A DNA stretch of 64,000 nucleotides from Silene conica (GCA_029255685.2 CM055311.2:1660269-1724268); one strand, 5' to 3'; counted from the stretch's first letter, positions 1 to 11,164 are shown. The notes: generated from the letters alone by a model not told the origin. Program-made: numbers and translations.

Positions 1-51
1 CCAGCGGACTTACTGAGATTTCCTCTCGAGGAGTTTGACATTATCCTCGGT

Positions 52-1730
52 ATGGATTGGTTGTCGCGATACCATGCTCGCTTCGAGTGTCGCGACCAGA
101 AAATATGCTTGAGGAGTTCTTCAGGAGTTCGTGTTTCCTATAGGGGAACTCGCCCTCAAAAGGGTGTCCGAGTGATTTCTTCAATGAAAGCTTCTCATCT
201 TCTTAGGAAGGGTTGCCAAGCCTTCCTGTGTGTTGTTACAGCTGCTAAACCATCGCTACCGAAGCTTGAAGACGTAGCCATTGTTCGTGAGTATCCGGAT
301 GTGTTCCCAGATGACTTGCCAGGAATACCGCCAGAGAGAGATGTGGAGTTTACCATTGAGCTTGTTCCAGGTACCGGACCGATTTCTAAAGCTCCTTACC
401 GTATGGCTCCGCCAGAGTTGAAAGAGTTGAAGCAACAGTTAGAAGAGATGATCGAGAAGGGTTTCATTAGACCGAGTGCTTCTCCGTGGGGTGCTCCTGT
501 TTTGTTCGTTAAGAAGAAAGATGGTTCCATGAGATTGTGCATTGACTATAGAGAGCTGAACCGAGTGACCGTGAAGAATCGATATCCTTTGCCTAGGATA
601 GATGATTTGTTTGATCAGTTGAGAAGTGCTTCGAGGTTTTCTAAGATTGATCTTCGATCGGGTTATCATCAGATTCCAGTGAGAGAGGCTGATATTGCGA
701 AGACTGCATTTCGTACCAGATATGGACATTTTGAGTTCGTGGTTATGCCATTTGGGTTGACTAATGCACCGGCGATTTTTATGGATCAGATGAACCGTAC
801 CTTCAGTGAGTATCTTGACACATGTGTTGTGGTTTTCATTGATGACATCTTGATATATTCGAAGACCGATGAGGAACATGCTGAGCATCTTCGATTGATT
901 CTAGGGATTCTGCGCAGACAGAAATGGTTCGCAAAATTTTCGAAGTGTGAATTTTGGCTCTCGAAGGTTGCCTTTTTAGGACATGTGATATCCAGCGAGG
1001 GTGTGATGGTAGATCCCGCGAAGATAGAGGCTGTGGTTGATTGGGAGAGTCCCAAGGATGTTGGAGAGATCCGTAGCTTTTTGGGTTTGGCTGGTTATTA
1101 TCGTAGATTCGTTGAGGATTTTTCGAGATTGGCTCGCCCGATGACTCAGTTGCTGAAGAAAGAAGCCAAATTTGTGTGGACCGACAAGTGTGAGAGTTCT
1201 TTCCAGGAGTTGAAGACCAGATTGACTTCCGCCCCCGTGTTAGCTTTGCCAGAGATCGGAGTGGATTTTGATGTGTATTGTGATGCTTCGATGTTAGGGC
1301 TTGGTTGCGTACTGATGCAGAGTGGTAAGGTGATAGCCTACTCATCTAGACAGTTGAGAGTTCATGAGGTGAACTATCCGACACATGATTTGGAGTTGGC
1401 CGCAGTTGTTCATGCCTTGAAGATGTGGAGACATTACCTGATTGGATCCCATTGCCGTATTTTCACAGATCACAAGAGTCTTAAGTACATTTTTACTCAG
1501 AAAGACCTTAACATGAGACAGAGACGTTGGCTAGAGTTGGTGAAAGATTACGACATTGAGTTGTTATATCATGAGGGAAAGGCCAATGTAGTTGCTGATG
1601 CGCTTAGTCGCAAGACTTCTCACTCGATGAGTGCCATGAGAGTATTGCCCGATGAGTTGTGTTCCGAGTTCCGGAAGCTGAGGTTAGAGATGGTGGGTAG
1701 TGGTTTTGATTGGTTAGCTGCTTTAACTGC
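52..1730 (+). pseudogene. pol: Element A protease end, reverse transcriptase and RNase H region
   Basis: The segment begins at the C-terminal end of the aspartic protease ([13 protein letters not shown]) and runs through the Ty3-gypsy linker ([18 protein letters not shown]). Reverse transcriptase follows, with [24 protein letters not shown], then [12 protein letters not shown], the catalytic [11 protein letters not shown] box and [11 protein letters not shown]. RNase H comes next, with [37 protein letters not shown] and the ADALSRK end. These motifs are diagnostic of Ty3-gypsy pol. It is part of a broken retrotransposon copy and is not a host gene. Confidence 0.9.
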
Positions 1731-1764
1731 CTAGCCGTCTTTATATTGGGAGATTCGCCAGAGT

Positions 1765-3168
1765 TTGCCTTCAGATGCCGATTTCAGGAAGTTTGAGGCT
1801 AAGATTTCGAGTGGTGTTGCACCTGAGTTGGTGATTGATGCTGATGGTTTTCTTAAGTTCCGTGGTAGGATGTATGTTCCTGATGTGCCAAATTTGAGGA
1901 AGAAGGTTCTTGATGAGGCTCATTTGTCACCGTACTCCGTTCATCCGGGAGGAGAGAAGATGCACAGGGATTTGAGGCTTATGTTTTGGTGGCCTGGTAT
2001 GAAGAAGGAGATCTTGGATTATGTTAGTAGGTGCTTGACTTGTCAACAAGTCAAGATAGAGCATAGGAGACCTGGTGGTTTGCTACAGCCGCTTCCCATT
2101 CCTCAGTGGAAGTGGGAGTGCATATCTATGGATTTTGTTACTGCTTTGCCTAAGACTGTGGGAGGCAAAGATGCGATTTGGGTTATCGTTGATCGTCTAA
2201 CTAAGTGCGCCAGATTCGTGCCGATCAGAGAGACATGGGATATGGATCGTTTAGCTAGGGCTTATATTGCGGAGATAGTCCGATATCATGGTGTCCCGAG
2301 GGAGATCGTTTCCGATCGTGATCCTCGATTTTGTTCCAGGTTCTGGAAGGCCTTGCAGGAGGCTATGGGTAGCCGTTTGTTGATGAGTACTGCTTTTCAT
2401 GCCGCGACCGATGGTCAGTCCGAGAGGACTATACAGACATTAGAGGATTTGCTCCGTGCTTGTGCCCTTGATTTTCAGAGTTCTTGGGAGCAGTGTTTGC
2501 CGTTGGTAGAGTTTTCTTACAACAACAGTTATCATGCTTCCATTGGTATGGCTCCGTACGAGGCTCTTTATGGTAGGAAGTGCCGTAGTCCGATTTGTTG
2601 GGATCAGGCTAGTGATGTTCGTGACCTAGGACCGGACTAGTTAGCTGTTACTATCGATCAGGTTCAGCTTATCAGAGGAAGGATGAAGGCCGCACAGGAC
2701 CGGCAGAAATCCTATGCTGATGTTCGCCGTAGACCCTTAGAGTTTGAGGTGGGTGACCGAGTCTTCTTGAGAGTTTCTCCGATGAAAGGTGTTCAGAGGT
2801 TCGGAGTTAAGGGCAAGTTGAGCCCTAAGTATATTGGCCCTTTTGAGATCGTGAAGAGGATTGGTGCTGCTGCTTACCGACTGGACTTGCCTCCTAGTTT
2901 GGGCAAGGTTCATAGCGTTTTTCATGTTTCCCAGCTCCGCAGATACATTAGTGACCCGAGTCATGTTTTGCCTAGTGAGATCGAGAACTTGGAGCCGAGT
3001 CTTGCTTTCGAGGAGCGTCCTGTGAAGATCCTAGACCGTCAGGATAGGAAGCTTAGGAGCAAGGTGGTGCCGCTAGTGAAGATCCTTTGGCGTTGCGGTG
3101 ATGTTGAGGAGCAGACGTGGGAGACTGAGGCATCGATGCGTATCGCGCATCCTTCTCTTTTCGATTGA
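1765..3168 (+). pseudogene. pol: Element A integrase and chromodomain-like C-terminus
   Basis: The integrase zinc-binding part reads HLSPYSVHPGGEKMH...CLTCQQVKIEHRRPGG. The catalytic core has SMDFVTALPKT, the IVSDRDPRF strand and TAFHAATDGQSERT, followed by the conserved [13 protein letters not shown] block. The C-terminal part ([31 protein letters not shown]) leads into the short chromodomain-like fold ending HPSLFD. This order (integrase then chromodomain) is typical of plant chromoviruses. The region is broken in about one or two places. Confidence 0.87.
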
Positions 3169-3197
3169 GGTATAGTATATAGATTTATATCCGTTCG

Positions 3198-3233
3198 AGT
3201 TTCGAGGACGAAACTTTTTGAAGTTGGGGTGAT
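3198..3233 (+). promoter_or_regulatory. Element A PPT with upstream hairpin
   Basis: Just before the 3' LTR there is a 7-bp perfect stem, AGTTTCG (3198-3204) and CGAAACT (3209-3215), with loop AGGA. A purine-rich tract GAAGTTGGGGTGAT then abuts the LTR start TGTAACA. The polypurine tract is the expected plus-strand primer site. The hairpin recurs at the same place in elements C and D with different stem sequences. Confidence 0.75.
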
Positions 3234-3513
3234 TGTAACATCCCGTATTTTCGTAAAATCTAATTTAAACATTTTTAAGTATTTTAAGTAATAAATAATA
3301 TTTTAATAACTCAACGGAAATAATTTATTTAAGTATCGTAAAATATTTTAATAGTTAATAGGATCCGTCTTAAGAACCTTAAGTCCTTAAGACGAATACA
3401 ACTTGGCAAAGTTATATTTCCGACTTAAATATTCATTTCATATCCGACTCAAGTATCCGTGTAAATATCCGCTCCATTTTACTTACTCGGAAAGGACAAC
3501 TCACTTGTCCTCT

Positions 3514-3521
3514 CTATAAAC
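3514..3521 (+). promoter_or_regulatory. Putative TATA box of element A LTR
   Basis: CTATAAAC lies about 280 bp from the LTR start. That offset is close to the TATA-like site in the element C LTR (about 304 bp). It would give a short U3 and put the hairpin arrays in the transcribed part. Inferred from position only. Confidence 0.4.
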
Positions 3522-4229
3522 CTTATGTCGACATCTTATTTTCCAAGAAACCAATTTCACTGTAAAACAAGTTCACCGCAAAACCTCCATTTTATTCATC
3601 TCTTTTTGAGGAATTCTTCATCATCCGTCGATCAAATCGAGGTAACGATAACATTTCCGGAATCCTTGTTCAATTTCCAATCCATCTATCACTTCCGTTT
3701 CTCAAATCCTCCATTTCGAAAATTGGCCTGTTTTACACAAATTCCGTTTTTGTGTTCTTAAACCCGTTTTCCATGTTTGTAGGTGAAGGATTGGACAACC
3801 CGGACATCGATAGCTACATTGTGGAGGAAGATCTTTAACCGGAAAGCTTGAAAGGTGACGATAATGAGAAACTCGGCCTATTTGTGAATATTAGCACTTT
3901 TGTTGTGAATCTTGTCATGGTTTCTGATTTATGTTTGAGTTGATGATTTATGGACTTAGTAACATGTATAGGATTGTTCTTATGTGTGAAATTCATGCCC
4001 TTTGATGTTGAAACATGGTTATATGTTATTTTCAGTTTTTCATATGTTAAGACGGATACATGAAATTAATCGTTTGAGGATTGTTTTGGGATTTATATGC
4101 TGTTAGGAAGTAGTACTTGATGATTTGTAGTGTTGAGAAAACAACACTTGTATCGATCCATGAGTTTTGTGTCGATTTATTGAGTTTATTGAATGGCTGG
4201 AAAATGCGATTTTCAGCGACAGGCTCTCT

Positions 4230-4613
4230 GAGCCGGTCGACCGACCGGCCGCCGGTCGACCGGCTGAGAGCGCTTCTTAGTTTTTTTGTGATTTTTACGA
4301 GATTGAGACCCATAGTGATTAGGTCTCCCAGCCGGCAGACCGGCCGCCTGCCAGCCGGCTGGGAGTGCATTGTGTTGCATTTTGTAGTTTTGAGAACATA
4401 GGAGTAGTCCCAGCCGGCAGACCGGCCGCCTGCCAGCCGGCTGGGAGTGCGTTATTGTTGATGCGTGATTTCAAGTTTTTAAGGAGGCTGAGTTCCCAGC
4501 CGGCCGACCGGCTGCCTACCGACCGGCTGGGAGTTCGTGTATTGTTTCAGAAAAGAAGGAAGGCTGAGGTGGTCACCAGCCGGCCGACCGGCTGCCTGCC
4601 GACCGGCTGGGGA
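4230..4613 (+). repeat. Five GC-rich inverted repeats at about 83-bp spacing
   Basis: Five units stand at about 4231-4266, 4328-4371, 4409-4448, 4494-4534 and 4577-4613. Each is an imperfect palindrome 35-42 bp long. The first has arms AGCCGGTCGACC and GGTCGACCGGCT. The second to fourth have arms CCCAGCCGG and CCGGCTGGG around a GACCGGC-rich centre, and the fifth is close to them. The intervening sequence is AT-richer and varies. Visible function: none. They may fold in the LTR transcript or bind a protein as DNA. Confidence 0.8.
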
Positions 4614-4906
4614 CCCCTGTAGGCTATTTTGAGGTTTTTCGTAATTTTATCGTAACTTTCAAACGGTTAATCGGTTTTACTTGAAACTTGTTTTGTGTAC
4701 CTTTGACATGTATTTGAGGTCCCCGGAGGATGGGCAACATTATATTGGGTTCGGGAATAGGGTAAGGATAGAGACCCCCCGGTCGGGCAACCGAAAGGGA
4801 AACCGGCTCTCCCTCATCTTAGTTCTCGAGGTCAATTAAGTGTTGATTAGAAGTTAAAGGTAGAACTATAGAGTAGTTCATAGACTTGAATGATATTGTT
4901 TTAATG

Positions 4907-5500
4907 CGTATTAAGTTATGCCTTAAGCTGGCCTCTGAACTTAATACGTGAACTGTTTGTCGTGTATGGGAACATGCGTTGAGTTTTCGCCTCTGAGTTC
5001 CATACATGTCTGTTTGTCGTGTCTGGGACATGCGTTGAGTTTTCGCCTCTGAGTCCAGACATGTATGTGTGATCGCGTCAGGACATGCCTTAAGCTGGCC
5101 TCTGAGTCTGACGAGTAGAGCAACTGCACGACGGGGCAGTCAGGTTGTCATACCTTACCCGGAGTGCAGGTGTTTGGTGCTAGAACATGCGTTGAGTTTT
5201 CGCCTCTGAGTCTAGTATCTTGTAATGTGGTAGGGGAACATGCGTTGAGTTTTCGCCTCTGAGTTCCTTACTTGTGATAGTGAATTGAATGTTAGTCCAT
5301 GCGTTGAGTTTTCGCCTCTGAGTCTAATGTTCAGTGATAGCCGGTCCATGCGTTGAGTTTTCGCCTCTGAGTCCTTGCTTGATATTGTGAACTTGGTATC
5401 TAGGTTATGCGTTAAGAGGTCGCCTCTGAACCTTTATACTTGCTGATTTATTTAGTACCTAGGTTATGCGTTAAGATGTCGCCTCTGAACCTTTGTACTT
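4907..5500 (+). repeat. Array of ten stem-loop repeats, conserved loop, covarying stems
   Basis: Ten units at roughly 55-bp spacing share the core ATGCGTTGAG...CGCCTCTGA (variant ATGCCTTAAG...GGCCTCTGA). The flanks of each core differ between units but are complementary within most units. Examples are CGTATTAAGTT/AACTTAATACG at 4907/4938 (11 bp perfect), GTATGGGAAC/GTTCCATAC, GTCTGGGAC/GTCCAGAC and AGTAC..AGGTT/AACCT..GTACT. The eighth unit pairs poorly. A longer gap with unrelated sequence lies between units four and five (about 5112-5180). Confidence 0.85.
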
Positions 5501-6220
5501 GCTGTTTTATATCTGCTTGCCTTGATGATGGTACAGTGTCAGATATGCATAGTATGTTATTGTTGTTATGTGAGTTGTGGTTAAATCATCCAAGGCATTG
5601 GATGACTCTTAGTTCGGTTTCATAAATAATTGGATTGAAAGACCCCCCGACTGGGTAACCAGTAGGGAAACCGGCTCTCCCTCCTATTTGTTTATGAAGT
5701 TAGTTGAGAGCCGTGCATGGTATTCGCATGATAGTAAGAGATCAGATGATGAGTTGTTTATACTTCGCATGTTGTTATATGTTGGAGTATTCTGTATTGT
5801 TTTATATGTTACGTGTTGTCACAAAAGGTGGCTAGGAGAACTCTAGTCACTCCCCACTGATTGTGGCGTACATGTTTTCATGTATGTAGGTACATGCTGG
5901 TTGGAGCAGGGGTTCACGAGAGCTAGCGAGCGATGATCCGTTCATCATGACTTACCTTATGTCGTTTAGCTGGACTCGTAGTTTGTTACAGTTGTTTTGG
6001 TGCCGGTAGGGATGTTCCATCCCCGGCTGATGTATTTATTTTATGTTTCAGTTTGATACTTAGAACTGCTACTTATCTATAGTTGTTTATATCAGTTCTG
6101 TTTCCAGTTTCAGTTTAAAGCTTCTCGCATGTTAGTTTAGTTGGCTAAAAAGTTTTAAATTCCGCTGCAATTTTGGTACTTTTATGTGTTTATATTTCCG
6201 CTTTCGCGAGGGGTTTTACA

Positions 6221-6697
6221 CATAACATCGATAATTTAATAAATAATTAATTCTTTTTTTGTTAAATTTTAAAATATTGAATAACATTATTTAGTGACCG
6301 CATCACATTTAAAGAGAAAGTATGTCCAATTAAATAATTAACTTATTAACACCTATCATTGAGAAGTGTGAAACTAATATATTGTTAAGTTTTTCATTAG
6401 AAAATTGATTTACAACTTTATTTGTAAAATATTTCTAAAAGAACTTGAATTCGAGATGTTAAATTTGAAAAAAATTGGGGAAGTTTTTAAGGAGAAAAAA
6501 AAAGAAAAGACAATTAGATTTTTAATATGATTAAATAAAAAAAAGTAGTCTAAAAAATTAAATTCAAAATGATTTCCAATAAATCATTCAATAAAATGGA
6601 AAAATACATATTGATAAAATAACCGATATAAAAAATCAATATAGAAAAACATTTTAATTATTGAAAATGAGCGTATCACACCGAAAAATAAAAGGAT
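6221..6697. other. AT-rich spacer, no gene recognised
   Basis: This is low-complexity, A/T-rich sequence directly after the element A LTR. I see no long open frame, no terminal repeats and no recognisable RNA gene. It is probably old intergenic or decayed repeat DNA. Confidence 0.6.
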
Positions 6698-7054
6698 TAA
6701 TTGATAAGAATACTCTTAACTATGGGTGTCCTACTCAAAATACTCCAAACTTTATTTTAACTACCAATATAACCAACTAATGCCCTCATTTTCTTTGAAT
6801 AGAATTTGTTGTTTTGTTAAGTTGTTGTAGCATGTTTTAATGCTGTGATTAAGTAAATAGATTAACATAGAAGTAAAAAGAGAAAGACGGGTTAAAGAAG
6901 GGTTAGTAATTTCTTCACTTAATTAGCATGTAACAGGTCATATATTATAATAAAAGCGAGTGAGAGCATTAGTTAGTTATACTGGTAGTTAAAATAAAGT
7001 TTGAAGTATTTTGAGCAGGAAAAACATAGTTCAGAGTATTTTTATCAATTAAAA
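6698..7054. mobile_element. MITE-like element with about 85-bp terminal inverted repeats
   Basis: The left arm (about 6698-6785, TTAATTGATAAGAATACTC onward) matches the reverse complement of the right arm (about 6967-7054, ending TTTTATCAATTAA). Roughly nine of ten positions agree over some 85 bp. The enclosed ~180 bp is non-coding. TTAA stands at both outer ends, so the target duplication may be TTAA or TAA around TTGATAA...TTATCAA. The superfamily is not resolved. A long foldback of another origin is the alternative. Confidence 0.7.
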
Positions 7055-7710
7055 TGGAAATTAAAATAATAGATTTACATGTGTAAATAATGTGAAATTT
7101 TGTTACAAAAAAAAATATCAAGAATAATGAAAAGAAATCAATTTAGAGAAAACAGAAATTTTTACGATCTTTTCTGTGTTTTTTTGGCAAAAACTGATTA
7201 TTTTCGAGTTAATAATGTCTTGGTCATTTTTTTAAAACTCGGTCATTGATACCCATATGTAATCATTATTCAAAAGTGATCATTATTTAGTAAAAAGTTA
7301 TTAAACTTTTTTTCGTTACAAATACGACGATCTTACAAATAGTATTTGTGTGGAAAAATATATGAAAAAATGGATAAAAGAGAAATAAAATAAAAATGCC
7401 GACAAATGAAAAAAAATAAAAAAAAAATATATTAGGGAAAAAAATATAAGGAATATTTGATTAAATAGTTTGGAGAAAATGGTGTTGTTGAGTCGGGCAA
7501 AAAATGACCCGAGCATCATTAGTCGGGAGGTCAACATTGAAAACTCGAGTAATTTGAGAAAAATAATATTTGTTTTGCAAAAATATGTAAATCATTTTAT
7601 ATTTTTTCGCAAAAATAATAGTGAAGTTAATTTAGAAACAAAAGAATACAATTTAAAAAGGTTTCAAAGTGTTAACTATATCAACAAGTTTAAGTTTCAA
7701 TTTCGGTAGC
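7055..7710. other. AT-rich spacer, no gene recognised
   Basis: Mostly A/T-rich sequence with poly-A and poly-T runs. The short open frames here have skewed composition and no recognisable motif. Nothing supported. Confidence 0.6.
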
Positions 7711-7785
7711 TCATCATAATAACTCCACAGTTAAGCGTGCTCAGGTGAAAGTAGTCTTGGGATGGGTGACCCCCTGGAAAGGATA
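7711..7785 (+). pseudogene. 5S rRNA-derived fragment (Cassandra-like LTR or 5S-derived SINE remnant)
   Basis: AACTCCACAGTTAAGCGTGC, then GATGGGTGACCCCCTGG about 30 bp on, match the 3' two-thirds of plant 5S rRNA, including the internal control region (A box AGTTAAGCGTGC and C box GATGGGTGACC). The 5' third of 5S is missing or unrecognisable and the 3' end has diverged. Such fragments in plants come from Cassandra TRIM elements, whose LTRs carry a 5S domain, from 5S-derived SINEs or from a 5S pseudogene. I cannot tell these apart here. Not a functional 5S gene. Confidence 0.75.
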
Positions 7786-7879
7786 TACGATTCGCAAAAG
7801 TGAATGACTTCTGATTGTAAGTAACGAGTTGAGATAACTAGCCAAACAAGGATTAAAGCTTGACAAGACTCCATATGTA

Positions 7880-8069
7880 ACAAATGTGTTTGGTAGTGTG
7901 GTGGTTGCTCACCTCATTCCTTAACCATGAGGTCAGGGGTTCGATCCCTACCCATGAGAATGGAGCAACTCTTTGGCCAGCCGTTTACCTCTTCGTGAGA
8001 GCACCCGCGGCGAGGGGCTGATACATCGTTGTCGACGGTGGACACCCCGGTTTATTTAGACCAAAAAAA
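7880..8069 (+). mobile_element. tRNA-derived SINE with target-site duplication
   Basis: The element is about 190 bp long. An A-box-like TGGTAGTGTGGTGG at 7891 and a B box GGTTCGATCCC at about 7938 form a split Pol III promoter typical of tRNA-derived SINEs. A short A-rich tail (CCAAAAAAAA) ends at 8069-8070. It is flanked by near-identical direct repeats, AGACTCCATATGTAA (about 7866-7880) and AGATTCCATATGTGA (about 8070-8084), as expected for LINE-mediated insertion. It appears full length. Confidence 0.85.
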
Positions 8070-8103
8070 AGATTCCATATGTGAAAATATTTTCATTATA
8101 AAT

Positions 8104-8391
8104 AAAAAATAATATATTACATTTTGTTTATTTATTTTTTATTTTTTTGTTTGCCACGGGAATAATTTTGGCCACGAGAATTAATTTTTGGCCACGGGAA
8201 TTATTAGCCACGTGAGAATCTGTGGCTCAAAATATAATTTTAGCCACGTTCTTGTTTTTCCCGTGGCTATCTGTTAGCCATGGCCACTTGGGCCACGGAA
8301 GGTATTTCCGTGGCAAAAAGCTTTAGCCACGGGAAATTAGTGCTTGCGCCACGAATTTAGCCGTGGCCCAAGTGCTCAATTGTAGTAGTGA
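8104..8391. mobile_element. CACTA (En/Spm) transposon end with subterminal repeats
   Basis: The segment ends CAATTGTAGTAGTG at 8391. Its reverse complement begins CACTACTACAATTG, which is a CACTA terminus. The 230 bp inside the end hold about ten copies of GCCACGG/CCGTGGC in both orientations, as in the subterminal repeats that bind CACTA transposases. No opposite CACTA terminus was found upstream, so this is a fragment or a strongly decayed small derivative. Confidence 0.7.
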
Positions 8392-11032
8392 TAACTCAAA
8401 CTAATCAATTACCAAAAGCTTATTCATCTCACAAACAAAAGAATTATCTTATCAATAGAAAATATTAACTATCAAAATAAAAGGACAACTACTAATATTC
8501 AACTCAAATAAGTACTCAAAAGAGACCCATAGCAAGTATCATTTAATCATATAACCTCGAGCAATAACAAGAGTCTTAAGATCGGCAGAAATCGTGTTAC
8601 GCAGTAAATCAGGATCAGAGTAGCTAAGACCTATACACCCTCGAAGTTTTAACACATAGTTACGTATTTACACCAATGTAGATAATCAACAAACTCGTAG
8701 TTCATAATTGTCATAGAAAAACATCTCATGCTCATAATCATATTATAGAAGCAAATCATATTTTAGAAAAGACATCGGGTAAAATTAGTCAAGGCAATTA
8801 AACATGGAGCATTGACATATTTCATAAGATGTACACGACCATAGACTAACAAGACCGCTTAACATTCCTGGATATCAATAAGTTAAAATCACGTAGGTAT
8901 TTTTCCATCCACTCACATTACATCATTTATCATGATACTGTCAATATATGTGACTTGCAAATAAGGGGTTTACCTAATGCGCGGCAATTAAATTTCCGTG
9001 CAGGATTTCATCAACACATAGTTACAGAATATGTCATATTGCAAACAATCATCATATTTATTAAAATATCACGCGTTATCATGGATACTCATCACTTTGG
9101 AAACATTTTGAAACTTTTGAGACATTGAAGCGGTAATCTGTGACAATTTATAAACACGAATCAAAAGACAATTCTACAAGCTACAGATCGAAACAAGACT
9201 ACACGGAGCCATTCTGACTCTTCTTTACTAAAACATTGTTCTTGTAGATCATGAATTATGAAAATTTTAACGATAGAAGCAAACGAATATACAAGACTGG
9301 TACTTTCGTAAATCACATGTCAACCAATTATTAATTCAATATATCGTGGTCAGGTTTTAAACATAATAAAATGCATGGAGAATTTATAGGGACTTTTGTC
9401 GCAGGAAACTAGACAAAGATGTACCGTTAATATACAAAATAACATCAATAAGTTTCACATTGTGCAAATAATCACAATTACATGTAACCATTGGATTGCT
9501 ATATCATACTAATAAATTTATCAATTAAATTTCATTCTACCACATGGCAAGACTATTCTGTGATAAACATGATTTTAACATTACATACGAACATCACATT
9601 ATTATTTTGAGGCATAACTCTAGAAAGTAAGAATATTTGTATAATTGAATCTATTTTATATAACTTGACGAAACAAACAAGGTTACGTTATCATATAATA
9701 AGGTTCATATTCATTTCATACGCCTACTATTCATGTTACTAATGCCATATCGAATATCACATGATCACATCACATAATTCACATCTGTTTAAACTCTTAT
9801 AGAAACTTACACAGCTCACAATTTCACCAATTAAACATTATGCAGCAACTTACAAAAAAAATCATATTTAAATAACGACTCGATAAGATTTTACATGGCT
9901 TATCATTTTGAAAACGTGAACGAATATTCTAAAGAGTGGAGTTGGAATTATACGTAAACAGTAAACAGGTTTTAAATGACTTCCTTTGCAAAACATGGGT
10001 CAAAACGGAACGATGCAGTAACAATCTGACCACTATCAACTAAAAGATTTATTTCTCTCAAAATATAACTCCTATTAACATCAACCAAAAAGCAGTGTAA
10101 AACCAACTCATAAGGTTATCATACATAAAATTTCATAATCAAATATGGAACACATTTAAAATGACAGTCCGTATAAACAAGGTAACATTCTAGAAGTTTA
10201 TTAAAATTTTGGTTCCGTTACAATTTCACATTACTACATCGGAACTCAACCATTCATCTTCCGAGACACGTTGACATATAATTTGGAGCATAGACATCAC
10301 TTTGTACCATATTAACATTCATTTCTCATTACAACGATAATCGTTATCTGGAACATGGTAAAGATTTTGAAACTGGAAGTAGGATCAACTAAATAACTTG
10401 ATCGTTATACATGTGTATCTAAATAAATTAGTTTCTACTATCGCACAATCACAACTTATCCAAGTACAGAAATATAAACTAGGAACTACTATGAGGTCCC
10501 TTATTGATTACTAACTTCATAACGAATTTAAATGCGCATAATAGGCATAAAATTTTAAATACGATATATGCAACACATAACTATATACATCCATGTCTTA
10601 GGGCAACACATTCCGCATATCACCAGACATAGGTTACCAAAACATATGATAAGATCAACAGAATTACTCGTCCTTACAAGGAGTTAACATCAATATCGTA
10701 TAATAACAATAGTCATTTTAATACCAGATAATCGTATGAACATTTCAAAATACCAAATTCATATGATCACATCACCCGTAACTATTGGTCAACAAATACA
10801 CCTCCAAACTCTGAAAATTTCAATTCAATCATCCATATCGATCCACATTTCATATCACACATATCCTTCCAACGTACATCATCAATCATAACTCACATAT
10901 TACTTACCTCATTCTTCTCCTGCAAGAATGTTAGTACAATATAACTGGGTCACTATATAGTCTACCCCAATCTTCAATTACTCTCATTGGGTTCCCGAGA
11001 TAGAACCGAAAGGGCCCATGGTTTGGTGTGAG

Positions 11033-11040
11033 GGGGCCCC
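11033..11040 (-). promoter_or_regulatory. GGGGCCCC palindrome in element B leader
   Basis: A self-complementary octamer lies about 120 bp downstream of the primer-binding site in the element's sense. The same palindrome stands at a comparable position in D (25133-25140) and C (57146-57153). Candidate RNA dimerisation site, by inference only. Confidence 0.4.
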
Positions 11041-11152
11041 TAACTCATCCCGTTCCTTTTTGGGGCTCCTATCAGTTTTATCTCGGGGTTCATTTTATTT
11101 GACTCTTCCTACGTTCATTATTATTCATTTGGTTTAGGCCTGAGGATCGTTC

Positions 11153-11164
11153 GCTCTGATACCA
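11153..11164 (-). other. Element B primer-binding site (tRNA-Met initiator)
   Basis: Read on the minus strand it is TGGTATCAGAGC, complementary to the 3' end of initiator tRNA-Met. It lies 3 bp from the LTR end. Confidence 0.9.

Larger units (their letters stand above)
1..6220 (+). mobile_element. Element A: Ty3-gypsy, Tekay/Del-type chromovirus, 3' part
   Basis: The left edge of the window cuts this element inside its protease region. In order it shows the end of protease, reverse transcriptase, RNase H, integrase, a chromodomain-like C-terminus, a polypurine tract and a 3' LTR. The chromodomain-like tail (VPLVKILWR...EEQTWETE) and the LTR start TGTAACATCCCG fit the Tekay/Del clade. The coding part is broken, with about two breaks in the visible portion. 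The 5' LTR is outside the window, so no target-site duplication can be checked and no age given. The family assignment is by motif recognition. Confidence 0.88.
3234..6220 (+). repeat. Element A 3' LTR (about 2.99 kb)
   Basis: It starts TGTAACATCCCGTATTTTCG directly after the polypurine tract and ends GGGGTTTTACA. TG...CA termini and a length near 3 kb fit Tekay/Del LTRs. Inside are a likely TATA box, a cluster of five GC-rich hairpins and an array of ten stem-loop repeats, listed separately. The right end could lie 2 bp further (ACACA), because no second LTR is present to fix it. Confidence 0.8.

Noticed and set aside
4907-5500. CRISPR-like array
   Set aside because: The regular repeats have no constant-length unique spacers, the DNA is eukaryotic, and the variable parts pair with each other, which indicates hairpins.
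10981-11040. GGGCCC/GGGGCCCC cluster as a transcription terminator
   Set aside because: Rho-independent terminators do not apply to this eukaryotic DNA. The leader position next to the PBS fits an RNA structure in the element better.
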